DNA of 64,000 nucleotides from Pedobacter sp. (lineage in GTDB: Bacteria; Bacteroidota; Bacteroidia; Sphingobacteriales; Sphingobacteriaceae): assembly GCA_025351765.1 (NCBI GenBank), contig JANXVH010000110.1, forward strand, positions 1-64,000, read 5' to 3'. The translations under genes and the position numbers were made by a program. Below the pieces are notes generated by a model. It was not told where the DNA came from, did not search any database, and saw nothing but the letters and a program-made list of their open reading frames with translations. Positions 7,653-16,409 of the stretch are shown one piece after another (the stretch's first letter is position 1; every line of letters begins with the position of its first letter).

Positions 7653-9965
7653 ATGACCTATTCTAAATTTTTAATCGGATTTATGGCTGTTGCGGCACTT
7701 GCTGCTTTTACTAAGCCCAATATGAAAACTCCTGCAGATTATGTGAACCCCATGATAGGTGCAAGTACAAGTGAAAAAGCTGCGGGCTCTTTGCATGGTT
7801 TGGGGAAGACTTTTCCGGGCGCTACTACACCATACGGAATGGTACAGGTTAGTCCGAATACGATAACAGGTGGCGATAATGGTTCTGGCTATAGCAGTGA
7901 GCATCCTACTATAGAGGGTTTTGCCTTTACCCAGATGAGTGGTATTGGCTGGTATGGGGACCTTGGGAATTTCTTAGTAACACCAACTACAGGTAAGCTA
8001 TTTACAGCATCAGGCAATCAGGATCATCCTGAACTAGGCTACCGGTCTGGTTACGATAAAACTAGCGAAAAGGCGAGTGCCGGTTATTATTCCGTAGTGC
8101 TAACAGATGACCACATTAAGGCTGAAGCTACAGCGGCACGGAGAAGCGGTATGCTGAGGTTTACTTTTCCTCAAAATAAGCAATCCAGAATTCAGATTGA
8201 CCTGGCCAGGCGCGTTGGGGGTACATCTTCCATCCAATCGGTAAAGGTAGTTGGCAGCAATGCCATTGAGGGGTATATGAAATGTACGCCCGAGGGCGGT
8301 GGTTGGGGTAATGGAGATGGAAATGCAGATTACACCGTTTATTTTTATGCAGAATTTAGCAAGCCACTTAAAAAGTATGGCGTATGGTTGGCTGATATAC
8401 CTGCCAACTGGAGCAGGAAGCGTGAAGACGTGACCAGTGAAAAATATCAATTGCTGATCGCAAATGCGAAGGTGACCGAAATGGTGAAAGAACAGGAAGG
8501 AAAACATCTTGGCTTTTATACGGAGTTTGAAACGACCAAAGACGAAGAGGTTTTGGTAAAATCAGGCATCTCATTCGTAAGCATCGCAGGTGCGAAAAAT
8601 AATTTAGAAACAGATATTAAGGATTGGGATTTTGATAAAGTGCGGACTGAGGCAAAAGCACTGTGGAATGCATCGCTTTCGAAAATAAAAATAACCGGAG
8701 GCTCAGAAGAGGAACGAACCGTATTTTATACCGCAATGTACCACACCCAGATAGATCCGCGTATTTTTCAGGATGCGGATGGCAATTATATTGGAGGTGA
8801 TGGAAAAGCACATCAATCTAAAGGGTTTACAAAGCGCACTATCTTTAGTGGGTGGGATGTATTTAGAAGTCAAATGCCATTGCAAACCGTAATTAACCCT
8901 ACACTGGTGAACGATATGGTTAATTCGCTAATCACCCTGGCTGGTGAAAAGAACAAGGATTACCTGGAGCGCTGGGAATTTTTAAATGCCTATAGCGGCT
9001 GTATGATTGGTAATCCTGCTGTTTCTGTAATGGCCGACGCGTATGCAAAAGGGATCAGGAATTTTGATGTGAATAAAGGTTATCAGCTAGCCGCTAACAG
9101 TGTAGAGAAATTTGGGAATGGAGAAAAAGGCAATGCCGGAGGTATTTCTACTACCCTTGAATATGCCTATTTTGAATGGTGTGTTTCTGAGTTGGCAAAA
9201 GGCTTGGGTAAAACTGCCGATCAGCAAAAATATTTAGCACGCTCTAAGTCTTATCAAAATATATGGGATCCGCAAAACGGTTGGTTTAGACCCAAGAATG
9301 CAGATGGAAGCTGGGAAGCCTGGCCTAAGGACGGCAGGATGACCCAAGGTTATGGCTGTGTAGAATCTAATCCTTACCAGCAAGGCTGGTTTGTACCGCA
9401 GGATGTAGCCGGTATGGTCAATTTAATGGGTGGTAGAAAAAAAACACTTGCCGACCTGACTAATTTTTTTGACAAAGTGCCGGATGATATGATGTGGAAC
9501 AATTATTACAATCAGGCCAATGAGCCGGTACACCACATCCCTTTTCTGTTTAATAAATTAGGGACTCCTTGGCTAACCCAAAAATGGACTCGTGCGATAT
9601 GCGCCAAAGCGTATCATAATTCTGTAATAGGATTGGTGGGGAACGAGGATGTAGGGCAGATGAGCGCCTGGTATGTACTTGCGGCAAGTGGTTTCCATCC
9701 AATTACTCCAGGGAGTACGAGGTATGAACTGACTAGTCCGGTGTTTAGCCGGATTGATTTGGAACTTGACCAAAGCTATTACAAAGGCAGGCAGTTTAGC
9801 ATTATTGCGGCTAATAATAGCCCTAAAAATATTTACATCCAGGCGGCCAAATTAAATGGAAAGCCCTACACACATTCCTATATAGACCACAAAGACATTG
9901 TTGCGGGTGGAAAACTGGAACTAGTGATGGGAAGTACACCTAATAAAACCTGGGGAATTAATTAA
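7653..9965 (+). CDS. GH92 family alpha-mannosidase, secreted
   Basis: GH92 enzymes are calcium-dependent exo-alpha-mannosidases (mostly alpha-1,2, also 1,3/1,4/1,6) that trim N-glycans and fungal mannan. The 770-residue protein has a signal peptide (about residues 1-20), then YVNPMIGAS and FPGATTPYGMVQVSPNT, the family's opening block. The C-terminal catalytic part shows NQANEPVHHIPFLFN and, near 660-680, the hallmark GNEDVGQMSAWYV with Glu665. The length is normal. GH130 follows after 1 nt, so they form an operon with the next two genes. No SusC/SusD pair accompanies it. The palindrome at 7596-7616 may control it. Confidence 0.95.
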   Translation: MTYSKFLIGFMAVAALAAFTKPNMKTPADYVNPMIGASTSEKAAGSLHGLGKTFPGATTPYGMVQVSPNTITGGDNGSGYSSEHPTIEGFAFTQMSGIGWYGDLGNFLVTPTTGKLFTASGNQDHPELGYRSGYDKTSEKASAGYYSVVLTDDHIKAEATAARRSGMLRFTFPQNKQSRIQIDLARRVGGTSSIQSVKVVGSNAIEGYMKCTPEGGGWGNGDGNADYTVYFYAEFSKPLKKYGVWLADIPANWSRKREDVTSEKYQLLIANAKVTEMVKEQEGKHLGFYTEFETTKDEEVLVKSGISFVSIAGAKNNLETDIKDWDFDKVRTEAKALWNASLSKIKITGGSEEERTVFYTAMYHTQIDPRIFQDADGNYIGGDGKAHQSKGFTKRTIFSGWDVFRSQMPLQTVINPTLVNDMVNSLITLAGEKNKDYLERWEFLNAYSGCMIGNPAVSVMADAYAKGIRNFDVNKGYQLAANSVEKFGNGEKGNAGGISTTLEYAYFEWCVSELAKGLGKTADQQKYLARSKSYQNIWDPQNGWFRPKNADGSWEAWPKDGRMTQGYGCVESNPYQQGWFVPQDVAGMVNLMGGRKKTLADLTNFFDKVPDDMMWNNYYNQANEPVHHIPFLFNKLGTPWLTQKWTRAICAKAYHNSVIGLVGNEDVGQMSAWYVLAASGFHPITPGSTRYELTSPVFSRIDLELDQSYYKGRQFSIIAANNSPKNIYIQAAKLNGKPYTHSYIDHKDIVAGGKLELVMGSTPNKTWGIN

Positions 9966-9966
9966 G

Positions 9967-11091
9967 ATGATTATGAAAAGACTATTTACATTATTTGCCA
10001 TTTTTCTTTTTGTGCAGGTACAGGCACAAACACCTATTGCCAAATTGCCTGTATGGGCATTGGGACCCTTTATTCGTCCGCTGGGCGTAAATCCAGTTAT
10101 TGCGCCTAAAGCTGATACGAAATTCTATGATCCGATGCAGGAAAAAGATCTGGACTGGGAGAATAATGACACTTTTAATCCGGCGGCAACGGTTAGGAAC
10201 GGAAAGATTTACGTGCTGTATAGGGCTGAGGACAAATCGGGTGTAGGTATTGGTAGTCGTACGTCTAGAATTGGCCTGGCTGAAAGTACAGATGGTATTG
10301 TAATGTTGCGCAAACCTGCACCTGTTCTTTTTCCAGGTAAGGATGATCAGAAGGAGTTTGAATGGACGGGTGGTTGTGAAGACCCCAGAGTTGCGGTAAC
10401 TGAAGATGGTACCTACCTGATTTTATACACACAATGGAACAAAAAAATTCCCAGATTGGGCTCAGCAACTTCAAAGGATTTGCTAATCTGGAAAAAACAT
10501 GGCCCGATATTTCAGGATGCTTATAACGGGAAATTCCATGATATTGCCTCAAAATCCGCCTCGGTTTTAACCACACTGAAAAATGGTAGGCTGGTAATCA
10601 CAAAGTTTAAGGGGAAATATTGGATGTACTGGGGCGAGAACCACGTATATGCAGCTACATCTGACAACTTGGTAGATTGGAAGCCAGTTACGGAAAGTAA
10701 CGGAGAACTAAAAATATTAGCCTCGCCTAGAAAAGGTTTTTTTGATAGTCACCTTACAGAGTGTGGGCCGCCAGCAATACTCACTGACAAAGGCATCGTA
10801 CTGATGTACAATGGTAAAAATATTTCGGGGCCAGACAGCGACCCGAATTATACAGCGAATTCTTATTGCGCTGGACAAATGCTTTTTAGTAAGAATGACC
10901 CTGGGAAGTACATTACCAGGCTTGACAAACCTTTTATGGTGCCGACAGCCTCGTTTGAGAAAAGCGGACAATACCCTGCCGGTACTGTTTTTATTGAGGG
11001 ACTGGTTTATTTTAAAAAGAGGTATATGCTTTATTACGGTTGCGCCGATTCTAGAGTGGCCCTAGCGATTTTTAATCCTAAAAGAAAATGA
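9967..11091 (+). CDS. GH130 family beta-mannoside-acting protein, exported
   Basis: GH130 comprises beta-mannoside phosphorylases and beta-1,2-mannosidases. The 374-residue protein has a signal peptide ending near VQAQT, so it acts outside the cytoplasm; exported members are more often mannosidases, whereas phosphorylases are usually cytoplasmic (inference). Family blocks seen are DTFNPAATVRNGKIYVLYRAED, with the following SRIGLAESTDG, and TGGCEDPRV. The five-bladed propeller continues to SRVALAIFNP at the end. The start may be Met1 or Met3 (MIMKRLF). It sits 1 nt after GH92, so the pair probably handles mannose-containing glycans. Confidence 0.9.
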   Translation: MIMKRLFTLFAIFLFVQVQAQTPIAKLPVWALGPFIRPLGVNPVIAPKADTKFYDPMQEKDLDWENNDTFNPAATVRNGKIYVLYRAEDKSGVGIGSRTSRIGLAESTDGIVMLRKPAPVLFPGKDDQKEFEWTGGCEDPRVAVTEDGTYLILYTQWNKKIPRLGSATSKDLLIWKKHGPIFQDAYNGKFHDIASKSASVLTTLKNGRLVITKFKGKYWMYWGENHVYAATSDNLVDWKPVTESNGELKILASPRKGFFDSHLTECGPPAILTDKGIVLMYNGKNISGPDSDPNYTANSYCAGQMLFSKNDPGKYITRLDKPFMVPTASFEKSGQYPAGTVFIEGLVYFKKRYMLYYGCADSRVALAIFNPKRK

Positions 11092-11161
11092 GACGGCTAA
11101 AACGCGTATATTCAGTTTGCCAAATTGAAATTGAGAAATAATTAAAATTTAACACAACAAT

Positions 11162-12046
11162 ATGAAACCTTTTAACATGAGAACGATTACCAAAATTAGT
11201 ATGATGCTACTAGTTATGCTGGGCTTTGCCGCCTGTAAGAGCATGAATTCTGGCACAAAAAAACCTTCAATAACACATCCTGAGGCCAAACTTGGCTGGA
11301 AGCTTGGCTCACAAGCTTATACTTTTCGCATATTTACGTTTTTTGATGCGGTAAGAAAAATTGACAGCTGTGACCTTAGGTATGTAGAGGCTTTTCCAAC
11401 ACAAGAAATAGGCGGTGGCATTGCCGGTAAAATGGGTCCGGAAATGAATGACGTAACCAGGAAAGCAGTGTTGGATAAGTTGAAAGCTGCGAATGTAAAA
11501 TTGATCGCTTTTGGTGTTACCGGAGCAGGATCTGAAGCAGAATGGGTAAAATTATTTGATTTTGCCAAAGCAATGGGTATTGAGACCATTACTTCTGAGC
11601 CTGAGGAGAAATTTATACCTTTCATTTCTACGCTTTGCGATAAGTATCAAATTAACTTAGCGATACACAATCATCCAAATCCGTCACATTATTGGAGCCC
11701 GGAGATTGTATTAAAAGCGATTAAGGGACAAAGCAAACGTATTGGCGCCTGTGCAGATATCGGTCACTGGGTGCGTTCAGGTTTAGATCCGGTAGCTTGT
11801 TTGAAATTATTGGAAGGTCACGTATTACATTCGCACATGAAAGATCTTCATGAAAAGGGACCAGGTGGTCACGATGTGCACTGGGGAGAAGGCGTTTCTA
11901 ACATTCCAGCTGTAATTGCTGAATTGAAAAGACAAAATTTTAAAGGTGGAATTTCTGCAGAATATGAATACAACTGGGAAAGTAATAGCAAGGATGTGGC
12001 TGCAAGTGCTGTGAATTTTCGTAACATAATAACTAAACAAAATTAA
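11162..12046 (+). CDS. lipoprotein sugar phosphate isomerase/epimerase-like protein
   Basis: The 294-residue protein has a lipoprotein signal with lipobox GFAAC, then an AP-endonuclease/xylose-isomerase-type TIM barrel. Seen are QAYTFR near the start, the IHNHPNPSHYW and CADIGHWVRSG strands bearing likely metal ligands, HSHMKDLHE and the closing SAEYEYNWESN. This is the fold of hydroxypyruvate isomerase and inosose dehydratase relatives. A membrane-anchored periplasmic member is common in Bacteroidota sugar-utilisation loci; the substrate is unknown. It shares one base with the next gene (TAATG), so the two are translationally coupled. Confidence 0.82.
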   Translation: MKPFNMRTITKISMMLLVMLGFAACKSMNSGTKKPSITHPEAKLGWKLGSQAYTFRIFTFFDAVRKIDSCDLRYVEAFPTQEIGGGIAGKMGPEMNDVTRKAVLDKLKAANVKLIAFGVTGAGSEAEWVKLFDFAKAMGIETITSEPEEKFIPFISTLCDKYQINLAIHNHPNPSHYWSPEIVLKAIKGQSKRIGACADIGHWVRSGLDPVACLKLLEGHVLHSHMKDLHEKGPGGHDVHWGEGVSNIPAVIAELKRQNFKGGISAEYEYNWESNSKDVAASAVNFRNIITKQN

Positions 12047-14730
12047 TGACTATGAAAAGGTGGAGTTCTTTGAAACAGCTAATTGTACCTGTATTATTGC
12101 TGGTTTCAGGAAATGGAGTGTTGGGGCAGTCGGCCGCAAAGCCTGATGACAACCGTTTTACTAAAGTAGTTTTGCAGCAAAAGCTGGAAGAGCCTATACA
12201 ATTCCAGATATTGGACGGTGGTAAAGTATTGTACGCAGAACGTAAAGGAAAAATGAAGTTATATGACCCAGCTACGAACAAGCTGGAAGTTATTGCTGAG
12301 TTTTCTGTAAGCAGAGAATATGTGAGCAAGAGCGGAGAACACTCTGAAGGTGAGGATGGCTTACAAGGTATGATCCTTGATCCGGACTATGCGAGCAACC
12401 ATTGGATTTATGTGTATTATTCCCCGAAAGACGTTGCTGTAAACCGGTTGTCGAGATTTACCTGGACAGGCGGGAAGCTAAATATGGCTACTGAAAAGAA
12501 AGTAATGGATGTGGTGGTACAACGTGAAGAATGCTGCCATGTGGGTGGAGGTATATTGTTTGATAAGAATAAAAACCTGTTGCTAAGTACTGGCGATAAT
12601 ACCTTCTCACGTTCGTCGGACGGGTTTACGCCAATAGATGAGCGCCCGGGAGAATATCCTCGTGATGCGCAGAAATCTTCAGGAAATACCAATGATTTGA
12701 GGGGTAAAATATTGAGAATACATCCTGAACCAGATGGAAGCTATACCATACCGGAGGGAAATTTATTCCCAAAAGGTACCGCGAAGACTAGGCCTGAAAT
12801 TTATACAATGGGCAATAGAAACCCATGGAGGCTAACTATTGATTCAAAGACAGGTTGGCTATTTTGGGGTGAGGTTGGGCCTGATGGATCGAACTCTTCA
12901 GACCTGAGGGGTCCGCGTTCTTATGATGAATTTAATATTGCAAAAAAGGCGGGCAATTATGGCTGGCCATATTTTAATGGTAAAGAGGCCTATCGGGATT
13001 ATAATTTTGCAACCAAAGAATCTGGAGAATGGTGGGATCCGTTAAAGCCGGTAAATAATTCGCCTAACAATACAGGTTTAAATGTGTTGCCGCCAGTAGT
13101 ATATCCATTTATATGGTATCCTTATGCAGTTAGTGAAGAGTTTCCTGAGCTGGGAAGCGGTGGTAGAAGCGCTGTAGGTGGGCCTGTTTTTCATCAGGGT
13201 GACTTTAAAAATGCAAAAGGCCTTTTTCCTGTATATTACGAAGGGAAATGGCTGATCACAGACTGGGTGCGTGGATGGATTATGTCGGTAACTTTTGATG
13301 CTGATGGCAAATATGTGGGTATGGAAAGATTTTTACCAAACCTTCAGTTGCATGGCGCGATAGATATGAAATTTGGTCAGGATGGCAGTTTGTATGTTTT
13401 GGAATATGGGAATGGCTATTTTAAAGATTTGCCTGAAGCGGAGTTAATTAAAATTGAATATAACGGAGGTAACCGTAAACCAGCAGTGCAGGTAGCAGCA
13501 AATAAAATTGCAGGAGCCTTACCGCTGAACGTTCAATTATCGTCTGCCGGTACAAATGACTCTGATGGCGACTTATTAAAATACGATTGGAAGATTACTA
13601 AAGCAGGAATAGTTAAGCAAAGCAGTACTAAGGAAAATCCGTTGATCACGCTAAGCTCGGCAGGTGTATATAAGGCAACTTTAACTGTTACCGATCCTTC
13701 AGGAGCGAAGAATAGTAAATCTGTTGAAATAGTTGCTGGAAATGCAGTGCCAGAAGTTAAGTTTAACTTTACAAAAGGGAATTCCAGCTTTTATTTTCCG
13801 GGAAGTACGGTTAATTATTCGGTAAGTGTGAATGATAAAGAAGATGGAAGTTTGGCTAGCAAAAGAATTTTGCCATCAGCCGTTTCAGTTTCTATCAATT
13901 ATTTATCAGAAGGTTATGATATGACTGTTGTTGCACAGAAGCAACATAATTTTGATACCTCCGCGCAATATGAAGTGGCGAAAGGCTTGATCAAAAAGAG
14001 TGACTGTAATGCATGCCATATGCTAAATGCGAAATCCCTGGGTCCAGCATTTACACAGGTTGCTTTAAAATACAAGGGCAGCAACACAGCGCAAGCCACA
14101 TTAGTTAAGAAGGTTACCAATGGAGGATCCGGTGTTTGGGGAGATGCAATGATGCCTGCACATAGCGGAATGGCACCCTCCGAATTGAATACTATTGTAA
14201 AGTACATACTAAGCCTAAGTAATACAACACAAGTTAAGAAAAGCCTTCCTATCGTTGGTGCTTATATGACAAATGTAGAAGACGGTGCGCCAAATAAGGG
14301 AAGCTTTATATTTAGAGCGGCTTACCAGGATAAAGGTTCTAAATTAACACCTGCTCAGTTTGGAGAAAATGTTGTTGTGTTGCGCAACCCAACAGTGCTG
14401 GTAAACAATACAGATAAGAACAGCGAAATTGAATTTAACGAAAATCGATCTGTTGCGCGTTCAAAAAGCAGTGGTGCTTATTTAGCATTGAGCAATGTTG
14501 ATCTTACCGGGATAACCAGAATAAGCTTTATGTCAGCTGAAAAAACTACCTCAGGAATTATAGAAGTTAGAACGGGCTCTATAAATGGCCCTATAATTGG
14601 GAAAGCCAATTTAGCTGATGGTAAAAATGGAGTTGCAGAATTGATGAGTTCGACCGGTAAAACGGATGTTTATATTGTATTTAAATCTGCTTCGATGCTA
14701 TTGAAGGAATTTACAATGATCAATAAATAA
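12046..14730 (+). CDS. PQQ-dependent sugar dehydrogenase with PKD and cytochrome c domains
   Basis: The 894-residue exported protein is a multidomain oxidoreductase. Residues about 30-480 are a soluble aldose dehydrogenase-type beta-propeller (HSEGEDGLQGMILDPDY, ECCHVGGGILFD, GDNTFSR, TMGNRNPWRL). A PKD-like beta-sandwich follows (about 485-570). Then comes a class I cytochrome c domain with haem motif CNACH (Cys654, Cys657, His658) and a probable axial methionine in DAMMPAHSG. The last 150 residues look like a carbohydrate-binding beta-sandwich. The layout suggests periplasmic oxidation of a sugar with electrons passed straight to a fused cytochrome. It ends the GH92-GH130-isomerase operon. 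Domain calls are by motif; the sugar is unknown. Confidence 0.88.
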   Translation: MTMKRWSSLKQLIVPVLLLVSGNGVLGQSAAKPDDNRFTKVVLQQKLEEPIQFQILDGGKVLYAERKGKMKLYDPATNKLEVIAEFSVSREYVSKSGEHSEGEDGLQGMILDPDYASNHWIYVYYSPKDVAVNRLSRFTWTGGKLNMATEKKVMDVVVQREECCHVGGGILFDKNKNLLLSTGDNTFSRSSDGFTPIDERPGEYPRDAQKSSGNTNDLRGKILRIHPEPDGSYTIPEGNLFPKGTAKTRPEIYTMGNRNPWRLTIDSKTGWLFWGEVGPDGSNSSDLRGPRSYDEFNIAKKAGNYGWPYFNGKEAYRDYNFATKESGEWWDPLKPVNNSPNNTGLNVLPPVVYPFIWYPYAVSEEFPELGSGGRSAVGGPVFHQGDFKNAKGLFPVYYEGKWLITDWVRGWIMSVTFDADGKYVGMERFLPNLQLHGAIDMKFGQDGSLYVLEYGNGYFKDLPEAELIKIEYNGGNRKPAVQVAANKIAGALPLNVQLSSAGTNDSDGDLLKYDWKITKAGIVKQSSTKENPLITLSSAGVYKATLTVTDPSGAKNSKSVEIVAGNAVPEVKFNFTKGNSSFYFPGSTVNYSVSVNDKEDGSLASKRILPSAVSVSINYLSEGYDMTVVAQKQHNFDTSAQYEVAKGLIKKSDCNACHMLNAKSLGPAFTQVALKYKGSNTAQATLVKKVTNGGSGVWGDAMMPAHSGMAPSELNTIVKYILSLSNTTQVKKSLPIVGAYMTNVEDGAPNKGSFIFRAAYQDKGSKLTPAQFGENVVVLRNPTVLVNNTDKNSEIEFNENRSVARSKSSGAYLALSNVDLTGITRISFMSAEKTTSGIIEVRTGSINGPIIGKANLADGKNGVAELMSSTGKTDVYIVFKSASMLLKEFTMINK

Positions 14731-14844
14731 TATTCATATGGTATTTATAACCTGATGATTTAACTTTATCTTAATAAAGTGCGTTTAATGCATTTTTTAA
14801 TGTTATGGTATCGATTATTTCGTTCATTTTGAGCGGTAAAAAGT

Positions 14845-14852
14845 TATATTTG
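14845..14852 (+). promoter_or_regulatory. -7 promoter box for the second WcaJ-like gene
   Basis: TATATTTG lies 25 nt before the ATG at 14878. A TTTG at 14828-14831 is too close (13 nt) to be a normal -33 element, so only the -7 box is proposed. Confidence 0.35.
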
Positions 14853-14877
14853 GCGAAAGTCCAATTAATTTTTAGCT

Positions 14878-16269
14878 ATGCAGACCCGATACCTTTACCT
14901 GCTCAGATATATACTGCCGGTTACAGACGTGTTGATGCTTAATTTGGTGTATTTTCTTTCCTATTTTGTCACGAATTCCCTTGGAAGGTTTGTTTCGTAC
15001 GAGTTATTGCAACATTATGTAGTGGTATGCAACCTAATATGGTTATTTAATGCATTGCTTTTTGGTTTGTATACGGAATATGGCGCACGCCGGGTAGAAA
15101 GAATTTACCGAGGAACCTGGAGGTGTGTTTTAGTACACTTTGTGCTGTTTTCCCTTTATTTACTGTTTTTGAGAGACAATGAATTTTCAAGAACATTCTT
15201 GTTGGTCTTCTATGGAATGCTTGCTATTGCTTTTGTCATTAACAGGTTTTTAGGCACTGTAATCCAGCTCCTGTTGGTCAAGAAGTTTCATGTAACTAAA
15301 AAAATTGCGGTAATGGGTAACAACCCTACAGGTAAGCGGATAGCAGCTTATTTAGAAAAGCAAAGGAATGTTAATTTTTATGGTTTCATAGTAGATCATC
15401 CAGGTGTTTATTCTGCAGAAAATAAAGTAGCAGCAGATATAGCAGTTGCTGAGATGGAATTAGCTGCGGCAGATGGCGTAGAGGATCTGTATGTTTCTAT
15501 CGCTCCGGAAAAAATGGCTGCGATACATGATTTGGTTCATGAAGCAGATAAATATTTATTGAGGTTAAAGTTTATACCAGATATTGCAGGCACACTAGCG
15601 GCTCCATATACCATTAATTATATGGGTGGGGAGTTTCCTATTATTACACTTAGAAATGAGCCGCTAGAGATAATGGGAAACCGATTTAAGAAACGTGCTT
15701 TTGATGTAGTTTTTAGCTTATTGGTAATTGTTTTTCTCTTAAGCTGGTTGTTTCCGCTGATAGCAATATTGATCAAGTTACAAAGCAAAGGGCCTGTATT
15801 GTTTAAGCAGTTGCGCAGCGGGCGTAATGATGAAGCTTTCTGGTGTTATAAATTTAGAAGTATGAAGGTTAACTTATCTAGTGATTTGAAACAGGCTTCA
15901 AAGGAGGATGATCGGATTACACCAATAGGTAGGTTTTTGCGAAAAACAAGTATTGATGAATTGCCTCAGTTTTTTAATGTTCTTTATGGCAGTATGAGTG
16001 TGGTTGGCCCGAGACCCCACATGTTAAGCCATACTGAAGAATATAAGGCCATTATCAGCCAATTTATGGTAAGACATTTTATGAAACCCGGAATAACAGG
16101 TTGGGCACAGGTGAATGGTTTTAGAGGTGAAACAAAGGAGGATGGCGCAATGGAGAAACGAGTGGAACACGACATTTACTATTTAGAGAACTGGACAGGT
16201 ATGTTGGATGTTAAGATTGTTTTTATGACCGTGATCAATATGATTCGTGGAGAAGATAATGCTTATTAA
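14878..16269 (+). CDS. WcaJ-like undecaprenyl-phosphate sugar-1-phosphate transferase (paralogue 2)
   Basis: This 463-residue protein is the near twin of the gene at 5865: same length, same opening (MQTRYLYLLRYILPVTD), same four N-terminal helices, and matching catalytic blocks (RSGRNDEAFWCYKFRSM, SIDELPQFFNVLYG, MSVVGPRPHM, GWAQVNGFRGETKE). It should load a sugar-1-phosphate onto undecaprenyl phosphate at the inner membrane. Differences are spread over the whole length, so this is an old duplication. A strong terminator follows its stop, so it appears to be a single transcription unit separate from the third copy. Confidence 0.9.
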   Translation: MQTRYLYLLRYILPVTDVLMLNLVYFLSYFVTNSLGRFVSYELLQHYVVVCNLIWLFNALLFGLYTEYGARRVERIYRGTWRCVLVHFVLFSLYLLFLRDNEFSRTFLLVFYGMLAIAFVINRFLGTVIQLLLVKKFHVTKKIAVMGNNPTGKRIAAYLEKQRNVNFYGFIVDHPGVYSAENKVAADIAVAEMELAAADGVEDLYVSIAPEKMAAIHDLVHEADKYLLRLKFIPDIAGTLAAPYTINYMGGEFPIITLRNEPLEIMGNRFKKRAFDVVFSLLVIVFLLSWLFPLIAILIKLQSKGPVLFKQLRSGRNDEAFWCYKFRSMKVNLSSDLKQASKEDDRITPIGRFLRKTSIDELPQFFNVLYGSMSVVGPRPHMLSHTEEYKAIISQFMVRHFMKPGITGWAQVNGFRGETKEDGAMEKRVEHDIYYLENWTGMLDVKIVFMTVINMIRGEDNAY

Positions 16270-16270
16270 G

Positions 16271-16300
16271 TAATAAATACCCACCAGTGGGTATTTATTA
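16271..16300 (+). terminator. intrinsic terminator after second WcaJ-like gene
   Basis: A perfect 14-bp stem (16271-16284 and 16287-16300) contains TACCCAC/GTGGGTA; the arm itself ends in TATTTATTA, giving a U-rich 3' side. It is symmetrical and may work in both directions. Confidence 0.7.
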
Positions 16301-16337
16301 TTGAATGCTTTTTGCCATTTTTGCTGTGAAATTAGTT

Positions 16338-16345
16338 TATCTTTG
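16338..16345 (+). promoter_or_regulatory. -7 promoter box for the third WcaJ-like gene
   Basis: TATCTTTG fits TAnnTTTG and lies 64 nt before the ATG at 16410. TTTG motifs upstream have non-standard spacing (14 or 23 nt), so the -33 element is uncertain. Confidence 0.4.
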
Positions 16346-16409
16346 AATGCTAGGGATATATTAACTATCAACAGGATAGAAGGAAGCACACAATAAGTTA
16401 AGCGGTTCA

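Noticed and set aside
14828-14831. TTTG as -33 element for the second WcaJ-like gene
   Set aside because: Its distance to the -7 box is 13 nt, well short of the usual 17-23.
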